Shown here: piece after piece, positions 1 to 8,023 of the stretch | Layout: every line of letters begins with the position of its first letter | Position numbering within the stretch: the stretch's first letter is position 1 | From: Streptomyces sp. NBC_01264 | GTDB lineage: Bacteria; Actinomycetota; Actinomycetes; Streptomycetales; Streptomycetaceae | Reading direction: 5' to 3' | Assembly: GCF_026340675.1 (NCBI RefSeq) | Contig: NZ_JAPEOX010000001.1 | Location: forward strand, 682,001 to 746,000 | DNA length: 64,000 nucleotides | Notes under the pieces: generated by a model | Database searches by the model: none | The model's input: the letters and a program-made list of their open reading frames with translations, nothing else | Told to the model about the DNA's origin: nothing | Position numbers and translations under genes: made by a program

Positions 1-1089
1 GGTGCGCGCGATGACCTCGGCGACCTCCTGGGCGGGGAAGGGACAGCGGTGTTCGCCGTGCCCGAAGGAGAAGAAGGCGTTGTTGCCGCCGGTCAGCTCT
101 CCGGCGTCGGTGCGTACGTGCGGGTCCGTGTTGGCGGCGCCGATGCCGAGCAGGACGAGGTCCCCGCCGGCGATGCGCTGTCCGCCCAGGTGGGTGTCGC
201 GGGAGGTCCAGCGGCCGGCCACGTTCTGGGTGGGGGTGTCCTCCCAGAGCACCTCGTTCATGGCCTCGCCGACGCTGTGCCGGCCGCCCGCGAGGGAGGC
301 GGCGAAGCGGTCGTCGGTGAGCATGAGGCGCAGGGAGTTGCCGATCCAGTCGGCGGTGGGCTGGTGGCCCGCGGCCATCATGACCATGAGGTCCTGCGCT
401 ACCTCCTCCACGGTGAAACCGGACCGGTTGGCGAGCATCCGGGAGACCACGTCGGGTCCGGGCTCGGCGAGCTTGGCGGAGAGCAGCGCGAACATCGACT
501 CGGCGAGGTGCTGCTGGCCTTCCAGGGCGCCCTCCCGCCCGTTGATCATGTCGTTCATGGCGCGTACGAGTCCGGGGCCCTGCGCGTCGGAGAACCCGTA
601 GAGGCGGGCGAGGACGCGTAGCGGGAGCAGTATCGCGTACTCGCCGACGATGTCGCAGGATCCCTTGCCGCACAGTTCGTCGATCAGCTCGTCGGCGAAC
701 CGCTCGGCGTGCCCCTTGAGTTCGAAGGGGTCGACGGCTTCGAGGGCCTCGGAGATGACGGCGGCCCGCTCTCGGTGGCGTTCGCCGACGGTGTAGAGGA
801 TCGACGGCTGGCGCCGGCCGATCATCGGGAGCAGCGGCCAGTCCGCGGGGATGCGGTCCCACTGGTTCCACAGCTCGGAGTCCCGGGAGAAGAGCACGGG
901 GTCGCTGGTGACCTGGTGCAGTTCGCGGTAGCCGAGGACCAGCCAGGCCGGCACGTCTCCGTCGAGGACGACCGGGGCGACGGCGCCGTGATCGCGCCGC
1001 ATCTCGCGGTACAGGTCGGCGGGGTCGGTCTGGAACCGGGGTCCGCCGAGGTAGACGGGCTGGTGCTCGGGGGCGGCGGGGCAGGTCAC
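1..1089 (-). CDS. cvnE: Cytochrome P450 of the conservon (CvnE), C-terminus cut by window edge
   Basis: Cytoplasmic P450-family protein that closes a Cvn conservon, where the P450 is thought to act with the membrane sensor/GTPase complex. About 363 residues are visible and roughly 40-50 C-terminal residues lie outside the window. The heme loop is intact (FSFGHGEHRCPF, ligand Cys about residue 349). The I-helix reads AAGHQPT (239-245) in place of the usual AGxET. The K-helix ExxR position reads EVLW (279-282), so the conserved Arg is missing. The GTG start overlaps the GTPase stop as GTGA, implying translational coupling. Family assignment is firm. Whether it performs monooxygenation is unknown; loss of ExxR and of the acid-alcohol pair leaves a non-classical role possible. 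Confidence 0.9.
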   Translation of the reverse strand, partial: MTCPAAPEHQPVYLGGPRFQTDPADLYREMRRDHGAVAPVVLDGDVPAWLVLGYRELHQVTSDPVLFSRDSELWNQWDRIPADWPLLPMIGRRQPSILYTVGERHRERAAVISEALEAVDPFELKGHAERFADELIDELCGKGSCDIVGEYAILLPLRVLARLYGFSDAQGPGLVRAMNDMINGREGALEGQQHLAESMFALLSAKLAEPGPDVVSRMLANRSGFTVEEVAQDLMVMMAAGHQPTADWIGNSLRLMLTDDRFAASLAGGRHSVGEAMNEVLWEDTPTQNVAGRWTSRDTHLGGQRIAGGDLVLLGIGAANTDPHVRTDAGELTGGNNAFFSFGHGEHRCPFPAQEVAEVIART

Positions 1090-1793
1090 GGGGTGGGCTC
1101 CGGGGTCTGGGACGGGGGGCTCTGCCGGCGGCTCGGCCGGGTTCTCGACAGCGCGGCCGTCCGGAGGTGCTGGACGAGGGAGATCAGGACCTGCTTGCTG
1201 GACTCCCGGGAGCGGGCGTCGCAGAACACCAGCGGGATGGCGTCGGGCAGGTCCAGGGCGGCCCGGATCTGCTCCGGGGTGTGCTCGGGGCCGCCGAAGT
1301 CGTTGCAGGCCACGACGAAGGGCGTGCCGTGGTGTTCGAGCCGGTCGATGGCGTACCAGGAGTCCGCCAGGCGCCGGGTGTCGACGAGGACGACCGCGCC
1401 GAGGGTGCCGGAGAAGAGCCGGTCCCACAGGAACCAGAACCGCTCCTGGCCGGGGGCGCCGAACAGGTAGAGCACGTTGCGGGCGTCGAGGGTGATGCGC
1501 CCGAAGTCGAAGGCCACGGTGGTGGCGCTCTTCCCGGCGATCCCGTGGGTGTCGTCCACGGCCTCACCGGCCTTGGTCATGGTCTCCTCGGTGTTCAGCG
1601 GGCGGATCTCGCTGACCGAGCGGACCATCGTGGTCTTGCCGACGCCGAAACCGCCCACGATGACGATCTTCAGCCCGTTGTCGGCCGTGCTGCGCAGCGC
1701 CTGGCGGGGCCGCAGCGGTTCGGCCTGGGCGGGCGGTGCGCTCGCCGGGGACGCGGCTTCGGGGATCGTCGCGTCAGAGATTGCGGAGTCCAA
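1086..1793 (-). CDS. cvnD: Conservon Ras-like GTPase (CvnD)
   Basis: Small GTP-binding protein of the bacterial MglA/Rap-like group, the G-protein of the Cvn membrane complex. The P-loop GGFGVGKTT starts near residue 47, followed by a switch region with FGAPGQERF replacing the classical DTAGQE. The NKxD base-recognition motif is not classical (ACNDFGG). I place the start at TTG 1793, giving 235 aa. It is preceded by an AGGTG-like site inside the end of cvnC, so the genes overlap by 20 nt. The C-terminus is a short Pro/Ser/Arg tail. Earlier in-frame starts would run into cvnC out of frame and are unlikely. Confidence 0.9.
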   Translation of the reverse strand: MDSAISDATIPEAASPASAPPAQAEPLRPRQALRSTADNGLKIVIVGGFGVGKTTMVRSVSEIRPLNTEETMTKAGEAVDDTHGIAGKSATTVAFDFGRITLDARNVLYLFGAPGQERFWFLWDRLFSGTLGAVVLVDTRRLADSWYAIDRLEHHGTPFVVACNDFGGPEHTPEQIRAALDLPDAIPLVFCDARSRESSKQVLISLVQHLRTAALSRTRPSRRQSPPSQTPEPTP

Positions 1794-2136
1794 CGAGCAC
1801 CTGCTCCAGGATGTCGGGGTCGGTAAAGCTGTACGCCGAGTTCGCCGTACGCGGGTGCCGCGCGCGGATCCGTCCGGTGGCGAGCAGGTCGGCCAGCAGG
1901 ATCCGTACGATCGACACCGGCAGTCCGAGCTCGGCCGCGATCTCCACCACGGCCGTCGGGAACTGGCACATCCGCAGGATCGCGGCGTGCTCGGACTGCA
2001 TGCCGGGCACCGGATCGCTCTCGGCAACGACCAGGGTGACCAGGTCGAAGACATCGGATCCGGATCGGCTGCGGCCACCGGTGAGGGTGTAGAGCCGGTC
2101 CGGCGAATCGTCCCGGCCCGGCCGGGTCCGGCTCAT
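1774..2136 (-). CDS. cvnC: DUF742 protein of the conservon (CvnC)
   Basis: 120-residue DUF742 protein, the third conservon component, with a winged-helix-like fold expected to bridge the roadblock protein and the GTPase. The core RLYTLTGGRS (near residue 15) and the C-terminal segment DPDILEQVLVGLRNL are typical of the family. The ATG at 2136 overlaps the cvnB stop as ATGA. Function is inferred from family and from the strict gene order; no catalytic residues are expected. Confidence 0.92.
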   Translation of the reverse strand: MSRTRPGRDDSPDRLYTLTGGRSRSGSDVFDLVTLVVAESDPVPGMQSEHAAILRMCQFPTAVVEIAAELGLPVSIVRILLADLLATGRIRARHPRTANSAYSFTDPDILEQVLVGLRNL

Positions 2137-2534
2137 CCCCGGGGCCTGGCGATGAGGTGTTCGCCGAGCTGCTCGACCAGTTCGGACATGTTGTGGCCGA
2201 CCAGTCCGGCGTCGGCGTCCTCGTTCGCGACGAGCGCCAGGTGCGCCCCCTCGCCGGCCTCGACGATGAACAGGATCCCGCCGTAGAACTCGGCCATGGC
2301 CGAGCGGACTCCGCCGGTGCCGTCGCCGAACTCGATGGACGCCCCGTGGGACAGGCTCTGGATGCCGGCGGCGATCGCGGCGAGCTGGTCGGCCTGGTCG
2401 ACGGAGAGCTCGGGGGTCCGGCACAGCTTGAGGCCGTCGCGGGAGAGCACGAGGGCGTGCCGGGCGCCCGGTGTGCGCTCCAGGAGCCCTTCCAGGAGCC
2501 AGTTGAGCGTCTCGTCGGTGGTGAAGCCGGTCAT
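2133..2534 (-). CDS. cvnB: Roadblock/LC7 domain protein (CvnB)
   Basis: 133-residue roadblock/LC7 protein of the type that serves as regulator or GTPase-activating partner for MglA-like GTPases. It begins MTGFTTDETLNWLLEGLLER and continues with the usual alternating helix/strand pattern, including HALVLSRDGLKL and GGILFIVEAGEGAHLALV. The start ATG 2534 overlaps the cvnA stop (ATGA). All five conservon genes are joined by 4-20 nt overlaps, so they are one operon. Confidence 0.93.
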   Translation of the reverse strand: MTGFTTDETLNWLLEGLLERTPGARHALVLSRDGLKLCRTPELSVDQADQLAAIAAGIQSLSHGASIEFGDGTGGVRSAMAEFYGGILFIVEAGEGAHLALVANEDADAGLVGHNMSELVEQLGEHLIARPRG

Positions 2535-4216
2535 GATCGCGTGTTGCCTTCCGGGTCTGTGGTGGGCGCGGGCTGCTGCTCTTCGCCGGGGCCGCCCGGG
2601 GCTCCGGCGTCCGCTGTGCCCGGGGCCGCGGAGCCCCGGACGGCCTGGCGGAAGCTGCCGAACCGCGCGGCCGACCGGGACGCCCCGCCGGGAGCGGAGG
2701 CCGTGGCCAGGGCCGTGTCCGTACGGGGATCCGTGGCCGCGCCGTCCGTGCCCTCGCGGTGGGCGGCCGCCATGGTCCGGCCGCGGCGCCGCTGGGGCAG
2801 GCCGCTGTCGCCGAAGTGCGGGTGCTCGCCGGTGGATTCGGACGCGGCCCCGGGGTCGGCTGCGCCGGGAACCGCGGTCCCGTCGTCCACCGCCGTACGG
2901 TCCTGCGCGCGGGCGGCGGCTTCCTGACCGCCGGCGGTGTCGTGCCTGGCCTCGGGCTCGGGCCCGGGCCCGGCCGCAGCTTCGGCCCCGGCGGGCGCCT
3001 GCGGCGCGACCCGGGCGGCCGGCTGCGCGGGGACGGCGAGCGGCGCGGCGGGGGCTTCGGCGGCCGTGCGGCTGATCAGCTCCTGCGGGAGCATCATCAG
3101 GGCGCCCGTACCGCCTCGTGCGGAGGGCCTGAAGGAGACGGTCAGTCCGTGCTTGCGGGCGAGCCGGCCGACGACGGCGAGACCGAGCCGGGTCCCGGAG
3201 AGTCCGGCCAGGTCCAGGGACGATGCGGTCACGGCCTGTTCGGCGCGGCGCAGCTGGACCTCGCTCATGACGAGGCCGCTGTCCTCGACGGTGATGACGA
3301 TCCCGGACGGCACCTCCTCCACGTAGACGTGGACCTCGGCGGTCGGCGGGGAGAAGTTGGCGGCGTTGTCGAGGAGTTCGGCGAGTGCGTGCATGACGCC
3401 CTCGGCCGCGTGCCCGGCGACGGCGGCGTCGCTGGTGGAGTGGAGCCTGACCCGCTGGTAGCCGCCGATGCGGCCCATCGCGCCGCGCAGGATCGACTCC
3501 ATCACGATCGGCTTGGCCCAACGGCGGCCCGAGCGCGCCCCGGTGAGCACGGCGATGGAGTCGGCGAGGCGGCCGGCCTGGGCGGTGCGGTGGTCGAGGT
3601 GGAGCAGGTCGCCGAGGACGTCCTCGTCGGCGTGCCGGTGCTCCATGTCGCGCAGGTCGGCGAGCATCCCCGTGGCCAGGGCCTGCATCCGTCCGGCGGC
3701 GTTGGCCGCCGCGGCCATGGCGGCGGCGCGGCCCGACTCGGCGCGGCGCAGCTCTCCGCCGAGCCGCTCGCGGGAGGCGTTCTGGGCGGCGGCCAATCCG
3801 TCGAGTTCGGCGGCGTGCGTGCCCGCCAGGTGCTCCAGCGCGGCAGCGTGCCCGGCCGTCAGCCGCTCGAGCACGGCGGCGTGTTCACCGGTGAGACGGG
3901 AGCGTTCGGCGGTGTACGCGGCCGTGTCACGGGTCGAGTCGGCGATCATCCGGGCGATGTGCCCGTCACGGGCGGCCAGTTCTGTGCTCAGTGCGGCGAT
4001 CCGGGCGCGCTGGACCCGGGAGGTGCGCGTGCACCAGGTCACGGCGAAGGCCGATACCGCGAGCAGCAGGACGCCCGCGCCGGCGAACCAGCCGAGGGCG
4101 GTGGCGATGGACGACGGGGCCGCGGCCACCGCCGCCGTGGTGAGCGCGCCACCGGCGACTGCGGTGATCAGCAGGGCCAGCGCGGAGGGGCGAAGGGGGG
4201 AGGGCGACGCCGTCAT
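2531..4216 (-). CDS. cvnA: Conservon membrane sensor with histidine-kinase-like ATPase domain (CvnA)
   Basis: First gene of the conservon, a sensor ATPase of about 561 aa. Two hydrophobic segments (roughly residues 10-34 and 42-63) anchor a long helical/coiled-coil linker rich in Ala, Glu and His. A HATPase_c domain follows, with N-box ELLDNAANFSPP, G1 motif VEDSGLVMS and GTRLGLAVVGRLARKHGL. A disordered Pro/Ala/Glu tail follows. There is no recognisable phospho-acceptor H-box, as in other CvnA proteins, and it lacks the large extracellular nitrate-sensor domain found in longer homologues. Start: ATG 4216 follows a GAGG with 9-nt spacing. A TTG three bases upstream (4219) is an equally spaced alternative. 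Confidence 0.92.
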   Translation of the reverse strand: MTASPSPLRPSALALLITAVAGGALTTAAVAAAPSSIATALGWFAGAGVLLLAVSAFAVTWCTRTSRVQRARIAALSTELAARDGHIARMIADSTRDTAAYTAERSRLTGEHAAVLERLTAGHAAALEHLAGTHAAELDGLAAAQNASRERLGGELRRAESGRAAAMAAAANAAGRMQALATGMLADLRDMEHRHADEDVLGDLLHLDHRTAQAGRLADSIAVLTGARSGRRWAKPIVMESILRGAMGRIGGYQRVRLHSTSDAAVAGHAAEGVMHALAELLDNAANFSPPTAEVHVYVEEVPSGIVITVEDSGLVMSEVQLRRAEQAVTASSLDLAGLSGTRLGLAVVGRLARKHGLTVSFRPSARGGTGALMMLPQELISRTAAEAPAAPLAVPAQPAARVAPQAPAGAEAAAGPGPEPEARHDTAGGQEAAARAQDRTAVDDGTAVPGAADPGAASESTGEHPHFGDSGLPQRRRGRTMAAAHREGTDGAATDPRTDTALATASAPGGASRSAARFGSFRQAVRGSAAPGTADAGAPGGPGEEQQPAPTTDPEGNTRS

Positions 4217-4593
4217 CAATCAAAGCCTCATACCGGGCGTAAATGGAGGAGAAGGTTCCTGGCAACGAGGCATCACTATAGGAGAGTTGTTGATCGCTTT
4301 GGGCAGCCCCTGACAAGTTTTCCACTCAACCGAGAGCAGGAAGTGTCCTTCTGTGACGCTTTGGACGGAAGCGAGATCACCGGTTCGCGACATCCGGTCC
4401 GCCCCATCCCAGTGGCCGGACAGCGGCCGGACGGCGGACGGACGGTGGCCCTCCCGCGAAACCCGTCCGGGCGGAGCTCCTGCGGGGTTGCTGCGTACAC
4501 GGACCGATCATCACATTGCGGCCCATGACATCCTGTGACGTCACAACTCGCCGGACGGGATCGGCGGACGTCCGGGGAATTTGGGGAAGGTCC
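4217..4593. other. Divergent intergenic region between cvnA and the ATP-grasp pair
   Basis: This 377-bp gap has no open frame with convincing coding character. It must hold the promoters of the conservon (minus) and the ATP-grasp operon (plus). The clearest element is the perfect palindrome at 4534-4545. The plus-strand gene has a strong GGGGAAGG ribosome site at 4583-4590. Confidence 0.6.
4534..4545. promoter_or_regulatory. 12-bp perfect palindrome TGTGACGTCACA, candidate operator
   Basis: Perfect inverted repeat TGTGACGTCACA ending 48 nt before the ATP-grasp start codon. The half-site TGTGA resembles CRP-type half-sites, but the spacer is 2 nt and not 6, so a Crp dimer would not fit normally. 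Its position suggests control of the ATP-grasp pair, of the conservon, or of both. The binding protein is unknown. Confidence 0.4.
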
Positions 4594-5553
4594 ATGAGGC
4601 TCTGCTTCCTGGTGGAGGAGCACTATCGCCGCGACGGCATGCCGAACGAGGTGGTCCGGCAACTGAAGGCCTGGGGCCACCGGGTGGACGTGCTGCGGCC
4701 CGGCGGTTCGCTGCTGCGGATGAGCGAGGTGGTGGACGCCGGAGCCCATGACGCCTGGGTCCTCAAGACGGTGTCCGGCGGGCCGGGGCTGACCCTGCTC
4801 GAAGCCGCCGCCTCGGCCGGGGCGACCACCGTCAACGACGCCCGCGCGATCCGGGGCGTACGGGACAAGGCGCTGGCCGCCGCCATCGGGCGCGGCCGGG
4901 GACTGCCGCTGCCGCCGACCTACGCGGCGGCCCGGCCGGAGCTGCTGGCGCAGATCCCGGCGTCGGACTACCCGCTGGTCGTCAAACCCGCCGACGGCAG
5001 CTCCGGGCGGGCCGTCCACCTGGTCTCCTCGCCGGAGCGGCTGGCCTCGATGCTCCCCGAACTGACCGGCGAGGGCCTGCTCGTCGCCCAGCCGTACGTC
5101 CCGAACTCGGGCACCGACCTCAAGGTGTACGCCGTCGGCGGTGAGCTCTTCGCCACGGAGCGCCGCTCCCCCCTGCATCCGGACACCTCCGTCCCGGAGC
5201 GCCTCGTGCCGCTGTCCGCGGAGATCGCGGAGATCGCCGCCCGGGTCGGGGAGGTCTACGGCCTCGACCTGTACGGGGTGGACGTGCTGCTGGGCCCCCA
5301 CGGGCCGGTGGTCGTGGACGTGAACGACTTCCCGAGCTTCCGTCAGGTCCCGGACGCGGCGGCCCGGGTGGCCCGCGCGGTACTGGACCTCGCGCGGGGA
5401 GCCGGTTCGCGCCCCTGCCCCGAAACCGGATCCTCCCTGGCGCGCCGGCCCGGTCGGGCCGTGTCGATCCCCGTCCAGGCCACGGCCGTCACAGGGGCCG
5501 TCACCCCGGCGGCGGCCGTCACCCCGGCCGGCCCCACGGGAGAGCCCGTATGA
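4594..5553 (+). CDS. ATP-grasp family ligase, first of a pair
   Basis: 319-residue cytoplasmic ATP-grasp enzyme of the RimK/inositol-phosphate-kinase-like type, expected to join a carboxylate to an amine, or phosphorylate, with ATP. The N-terminal pre-ATP-grasp domain starts MRLCFLVEEHYRRDGMPNEV. The glycine-rich loop VVKPADGSSGRAVHLV lies near residues 128-143, with DLKVYAVGGELFATERRS after it. The metal-binding strand is VVVDVNDFPSF. The last 45 residues are low-complexity Ala/Thr/Pro. ATG 4594 has a GGGGAAGG site. It overlaps the next gene by 4 nt (ATGA), so two ATP-grasp proteins are made together. Substrate not recognised. Confidence 0.85.
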   Translation: MRLCFLVEEHYRRDGMPNEVVRQLKAWGHRVDVLRPGGSLLRMSEVVDAGAHDAWVLKTVSGGPGLTLLEAAASAGATTVNDARAIRGVRDKALAAAIGRGRGLPLPPTYAAARPELLAQIPASDYPLVVKPADGSSGRAVHLVSSPERLASMLPELTGEGLLVAQPYVPNSGTDLKVYAVGGELFATERRSPLHPDTSVPERLVPLSAEIAEIAARVGEVYGLDLYGVDVLLGPHGPVVVDVNDFPSFRQVPDAAARVARAVLDLARGAGSRPCPETGSSLARRPGRAVSIPVQATAVTGAVTPAAAVTPAGPTGEPV

Positions 5554-6344
5554 GGATCGGCCTGATCACGGACAACCCCGGGCATCCGCTGCTCTCGGCG
5601 ACGGCCGGACTCCTCCGGGCCGCCGGGCACGGAGTGGAGCTGCTGGATCCCGGCGCACCGGACGCGGCCCTCGCCGCCCCGGCCGACGCGTACCTCCTCA
5701 AGGCGCACACCCCCTCCGGCCTGGAACTGGCCCGGCGCCTGGAGCGGCTCGGGGCCCCGGTGGTGAACTCCGCCGCGGCGACCACGCTCTGCCAGGACCG
5801 CACCCTGATGGCGGAGCCGGCGGTCCGGGCCGGGCTGCCGTTCGCGGTAACCCGTACCGTCGGCGCGCTCGGGCGGTGGGCGGCCGGGGTCGCACTGGAC
5901 TCCCCCGTCGTCGTCAAGAGCCGCCACAACCGCCGCGAGGACCTCGTGGCCCGGGTCGAGGACACGGTCCACCTCGGGGAGTTGGCGCAACGCTGGCCCG
6001 ACGAGCCGGTGGTGGTGCAGGACTTCGCCCCGAACAGCGGCTGGGACCACAAACTCTGGGCGATCGGAGACCGCGTCTTCGCGGCCCTGCGCCGTTCGGA
6101 ACTCTCCCCGGAAGGCCGCGGCCCGACCCTGCCCCTGTCCTTGCCCGACCTCCCGGAGGGATGGGCCGATCTGACCCGCCGGATCGGCGAGCTCTACTCC
6201 CTGGACGTCTACGGCGTGGACATCATCGCCACGGCCGACGGCTCCCCCCTCATCGTGGACGTCAACGCCTTCCCCGGCATCCGGGACCAGCCGGGCGCCC
6301 CCGAGGCCCTGGCGGACCTCGCCCTGAGCCGCGCCAAGGGCTGA
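5550..6344 (+). CDS. ATP-grasp-like protein, second of a pair, with altered glycine loop
   Basis: 264-residue paralogue of the preceding ATP-grasp protein, translationally coupled to it by an ATGA overlap. It keeps the metal-binding strand LIVDVNAFPGIRDQPGAPEA and the WDHKLWAIGDRVFAALRRSE stretch. The nucleotide-clamping loop, however, reads VVKSRHNRREDLVARV, without the glycines seen in its neighbour's VVKPADGSSGRAV. It may therefore be a regulatory or substrate-binding partner, or act on the product of the first ligase. Family assignment is good; activity is uncertain. Confidence 0.8.
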   Translation: MRIGLITDNPGHPLLSATAGLLRAAGHGVELLDPGAPDAALAAPADAYLLKAHTPSGLELARRLERLGAPVVNSAAATTLCQDRTLMAEPAVRAGLPFAVTRTVGALGRWAAGVALDSPVVVKSRHNRREDLVARVEDTVHLGELAQRWPDEPVVVQDFAPNSGWDHKLWAIGDRVFAALRRSELSPEGRGPTLPLSLPDLPEGWADLTRRIGELYSLDVYGVDIIATADGSPLIVDVNAFPGIRDQPGAPEALADLALSRAKG

Positions 6345-6505
6345 ACCCCTCCCGTACGACGCCCGGGTGACCGGGGACCGTCATGGGCGCGTCACGGAAC
6401 CGCCACAGCGCCGTGCGGCGGGAACCTGCTCGGGCCGGGAGCGTGTGTACCTGCACGTGAGAGTGCCGGTGCGGGACCGGTCGTGAACCTCGGGGAGAGC
6501 ACCCA

Positions 6506-7267
6506 ATGCAGCACACAGCAAGCATCGGCCGGAGCGCGGCGGCCCTGGCGACGGTCCTGGCGGCCGCCGCTCTGATGACGGGCTGCACGCCGACCGCCGA
6601 CGGCGGCGGAGCCGCGGCCCCGTCGGCGCCGAGCACGGCCTCGCGGCCGGCCGGGGCCACACCCACCGACGGCGACAAGGGCAGAACGACCAGCGGCGGC
6701 GGGACCGGAGGTTCCACGGGCGGCGCGTCGCCCTCGGGCGGCTCCACCTCCGGCGGAACCGGCGGGACGGCCGGGACCGGCGGGACAACTGGGACCGGCG
6801 GAACCGGCGGCGGGACGCAGAAGCCCTGTGCGGTCGGCGACATCGAGGTCTCCGAGGCGCACCAGGCCGACGTGCGCCCGCCGGGCACGGGAACCGGGGC
6901 CGCCGTCGTCTCCGTCATCAACACCTCCAAGTCCCCCTGCAAGGTGTACGGGTACCCGACGGTCACGGGGGCGGGCAACGGTTCCCCGGAGAAGGACAAG
7001 CCGCTGGCCACCACCCACACCGGCCCCGCCGCGGCCAACGTGATGCTGGCCCCGGGTGGCCGCGCGTGGACGAAGCTCGCCTTCGTCCAGGTCCAGGGCG
7101 AGGCGGACGGCTACTGCGTGTCCGGCGCGACCCCGGGCTCGTACCCGACGGCGGTCATCGGCGTGCTCGGCGCCGGGCAGCACCAGATCGCCATGGACGA
7201 CGGCGTGTTCGCGTTCTGCGACGACAAGGTGACCGTCACCGCCTGGTCCTCCGTCAAGCCGTCCTAG
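6506..7267 (+). CDS. Secreted DUF4232 lipoprotein
   Basis: 253-residue exported protein. The signal peptide ends in the lipobox LMTGC (Cys about 27), so it should be anchored to the outer face of the membrane. Residues 40-105 are a flexible Gly/Ser/Thr linker (repeats of GGTGG type) that lifts the folded C-terminal DUF4232 domain away from the membrane. That domain contains CAVGDIEVS and a closing FAFCDDKVTVTAW, with cysteines likely forming disulfides. The start ATG 6506 follows GGGGAGAGC. DUF4232 proteins are common in Streptomyces and have no defined function. Confidence 0.85.
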   Translation: MQHTASIGRSAAALATVLAAAALMTGCTPTADGGGAAAPSAPSTASRPAGATPTDGDKGRTTSGGGTGGSTGGASPSGGSTSGGTGGTAGTGGTTGTGGTGGGTQKPCAVGDIEVSEAHQADVRPPGTGTGAAVVSVINTSKSPCKVYGYPTVTGAGNGSPEKDKPLATTHTGPAAANVMLAPGGRAWTKLAFVQVQGEADGYCVSGATPGSYPTAVIGVLGAGQHQIAMDDGVFAFCDDKVTVTAWSSVKPS

Positions 7268-7280
7268 GACGGACGGGCGC

Positions 7281-7316
7281 ACCGGTCCCGGACCGGCCCA
7301 CCGGCCCCGGACCGGT
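7281..7316. terminator. Bidirectional hairpin between convergent genes
   Basis: ACCGGTCC (7281-7288) pairs with GGACCGGT (7309-7316). The inner part continues the stem with mismatches around a short CCCA loop. It lies between the lipoprotein stop and the convergent glyoxalase-like gene stop. Confidence 0.6.
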
Positions 7317-7699
7317 CAGAGGGGCTTCAGGCGGGTGCGCAGCAGGCAGAACTCGTTGCCCTCCGGGTCGGCCAGGGTGTGCCAGCTCTCGGCGCCGGTC
7401 TGGCCGACGTCGGCCGGACGGGCGCCGAGGGCGAGCAGACGCTCCAGCTCGGCGTCCTGGTCCCGGTCGACCGGGCTGACGTCGATGTGCAGGCGGAGCT
7501 TCCCCCTGCGCGGGTCGCTGCTCGGGCTGAGCACGAGGGTGGGTTGCGGACCTCCGAAGCCGGCGCCGGGCGGCCCGATCTCGATGCTCCCGTCGTCCTC
7601 CCGGGAGAGTTCCACGTAGCCGAGGGCCTCGCTCCAGAACCCGGCGAGGCGTTCGGGGTCGGTGCAGTCGATGACCAGCTCACTGATGCGGCTTACCAT
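7316..7699 (-). CDS. VOC-superfamily (glyoxalase-like) protein
   Basis: 127-residue cytoplasmic VOC-fold protein of the short glyoxalase/bleomycin-resistance type. The start MVSRISELVIDCTDPERLA and the end ADPEGNEFCLLR are the usual first and last strands of the paired beta-alpha-beta3 modules. HIDVSP and the E of GNEFC are likely metal-ligand positions. Members are metal-dependent isomerases, dioxygenases or binding proteins; the substrate here cannot be read from sequence. Confidence 0.85.
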   Translation of the reverse strand: MVSRISELVIDCTDPERLAGFWSEALGYVELSREDDGSIEIGPPGAGFGGPQPTLVLSPSSDPRRGKLRLHIDVSPVDRDQDAELERLLALGARPADVGQTGAESWHTLADPEGNEFCLLRTRLKPL

Positions 7700-7726
7700 G
7701 CCCGCCAGTGTACGAAGACCGCCCCG

Positions 7727-7765
7727 CCCCCGGTCCGGGAGCCGCGCCGGGCACCGGACCGGGGG
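7727..7765 (-). terminator. Strong hairpin downstream of the 46-residue peptide gene
   Basis: Perfect 12-bp inverted repeat CCCCCGGTCCGG / CCGGACCGGGGG with a 15-nt loop. It lies 10 nt after the stop codon of the minus-strand peptide gene and before the glyoxalase-like gene. This supports the peptide gene as a separate transcription unit. Confidence 0.65.
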
Positions 7766-7774
7766 CCGGTAGCG

Positions 7775-7915
7775 CTACTTGATGACCTCGACCTTCTTGT
7801 CGCCCGCGGCCGCGTACGCCGACGCGCTCGCGCCGAGGGCGGTAACGGTGAGGGCGAGCAGGACGGATACGGCGGCGGCAGCCGTGGCGCGCTTGCGGGT
7901 CGTCTTGCGGGTCAT
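7775..7915 (-). CDS. Small exported peptide, 46 residues
   Basis: Short ORF with a full export signal. A basic N-terminus (MTRKTTRKR) is followed by a hydrophobic core (AAAAVSVLLALTVTALG) and an ASAYAAA cleavage region. Cleavage leaves a mature peptide of only about 10 residues, rich in Lys (GDKKVEVIK). It has its own terminator and the typical GC3-rich codon pattern, so I regard it as real. No family is recognised. It could be a signal peptide or pheromone precursor, or the tail of a lost larger secreted protein. Confidence 0.5.
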   Translation of the reverse strand: MTRKTTRKRATAAAAVSVLLALTVTALGASASAYAAAGDKKVEVIK

Positions 7916-8023
7916 GAGGTCCCCCTGATGGTGTGTGGTGGTCGTCCCCGCAGCTTCGCATCCGTTCCCGGGGCCGACAAGTGAGCCCGGGTCGGACGGA
8001 TCAGGCGAGTGGAGGCGGTCGGC

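Noticed and set aside
709..1470. Plus-strand frames over the conservon
   Set aside because: Shadows of the P450 and GTPase genes, whose motifs are unmistakable on the minus strand.
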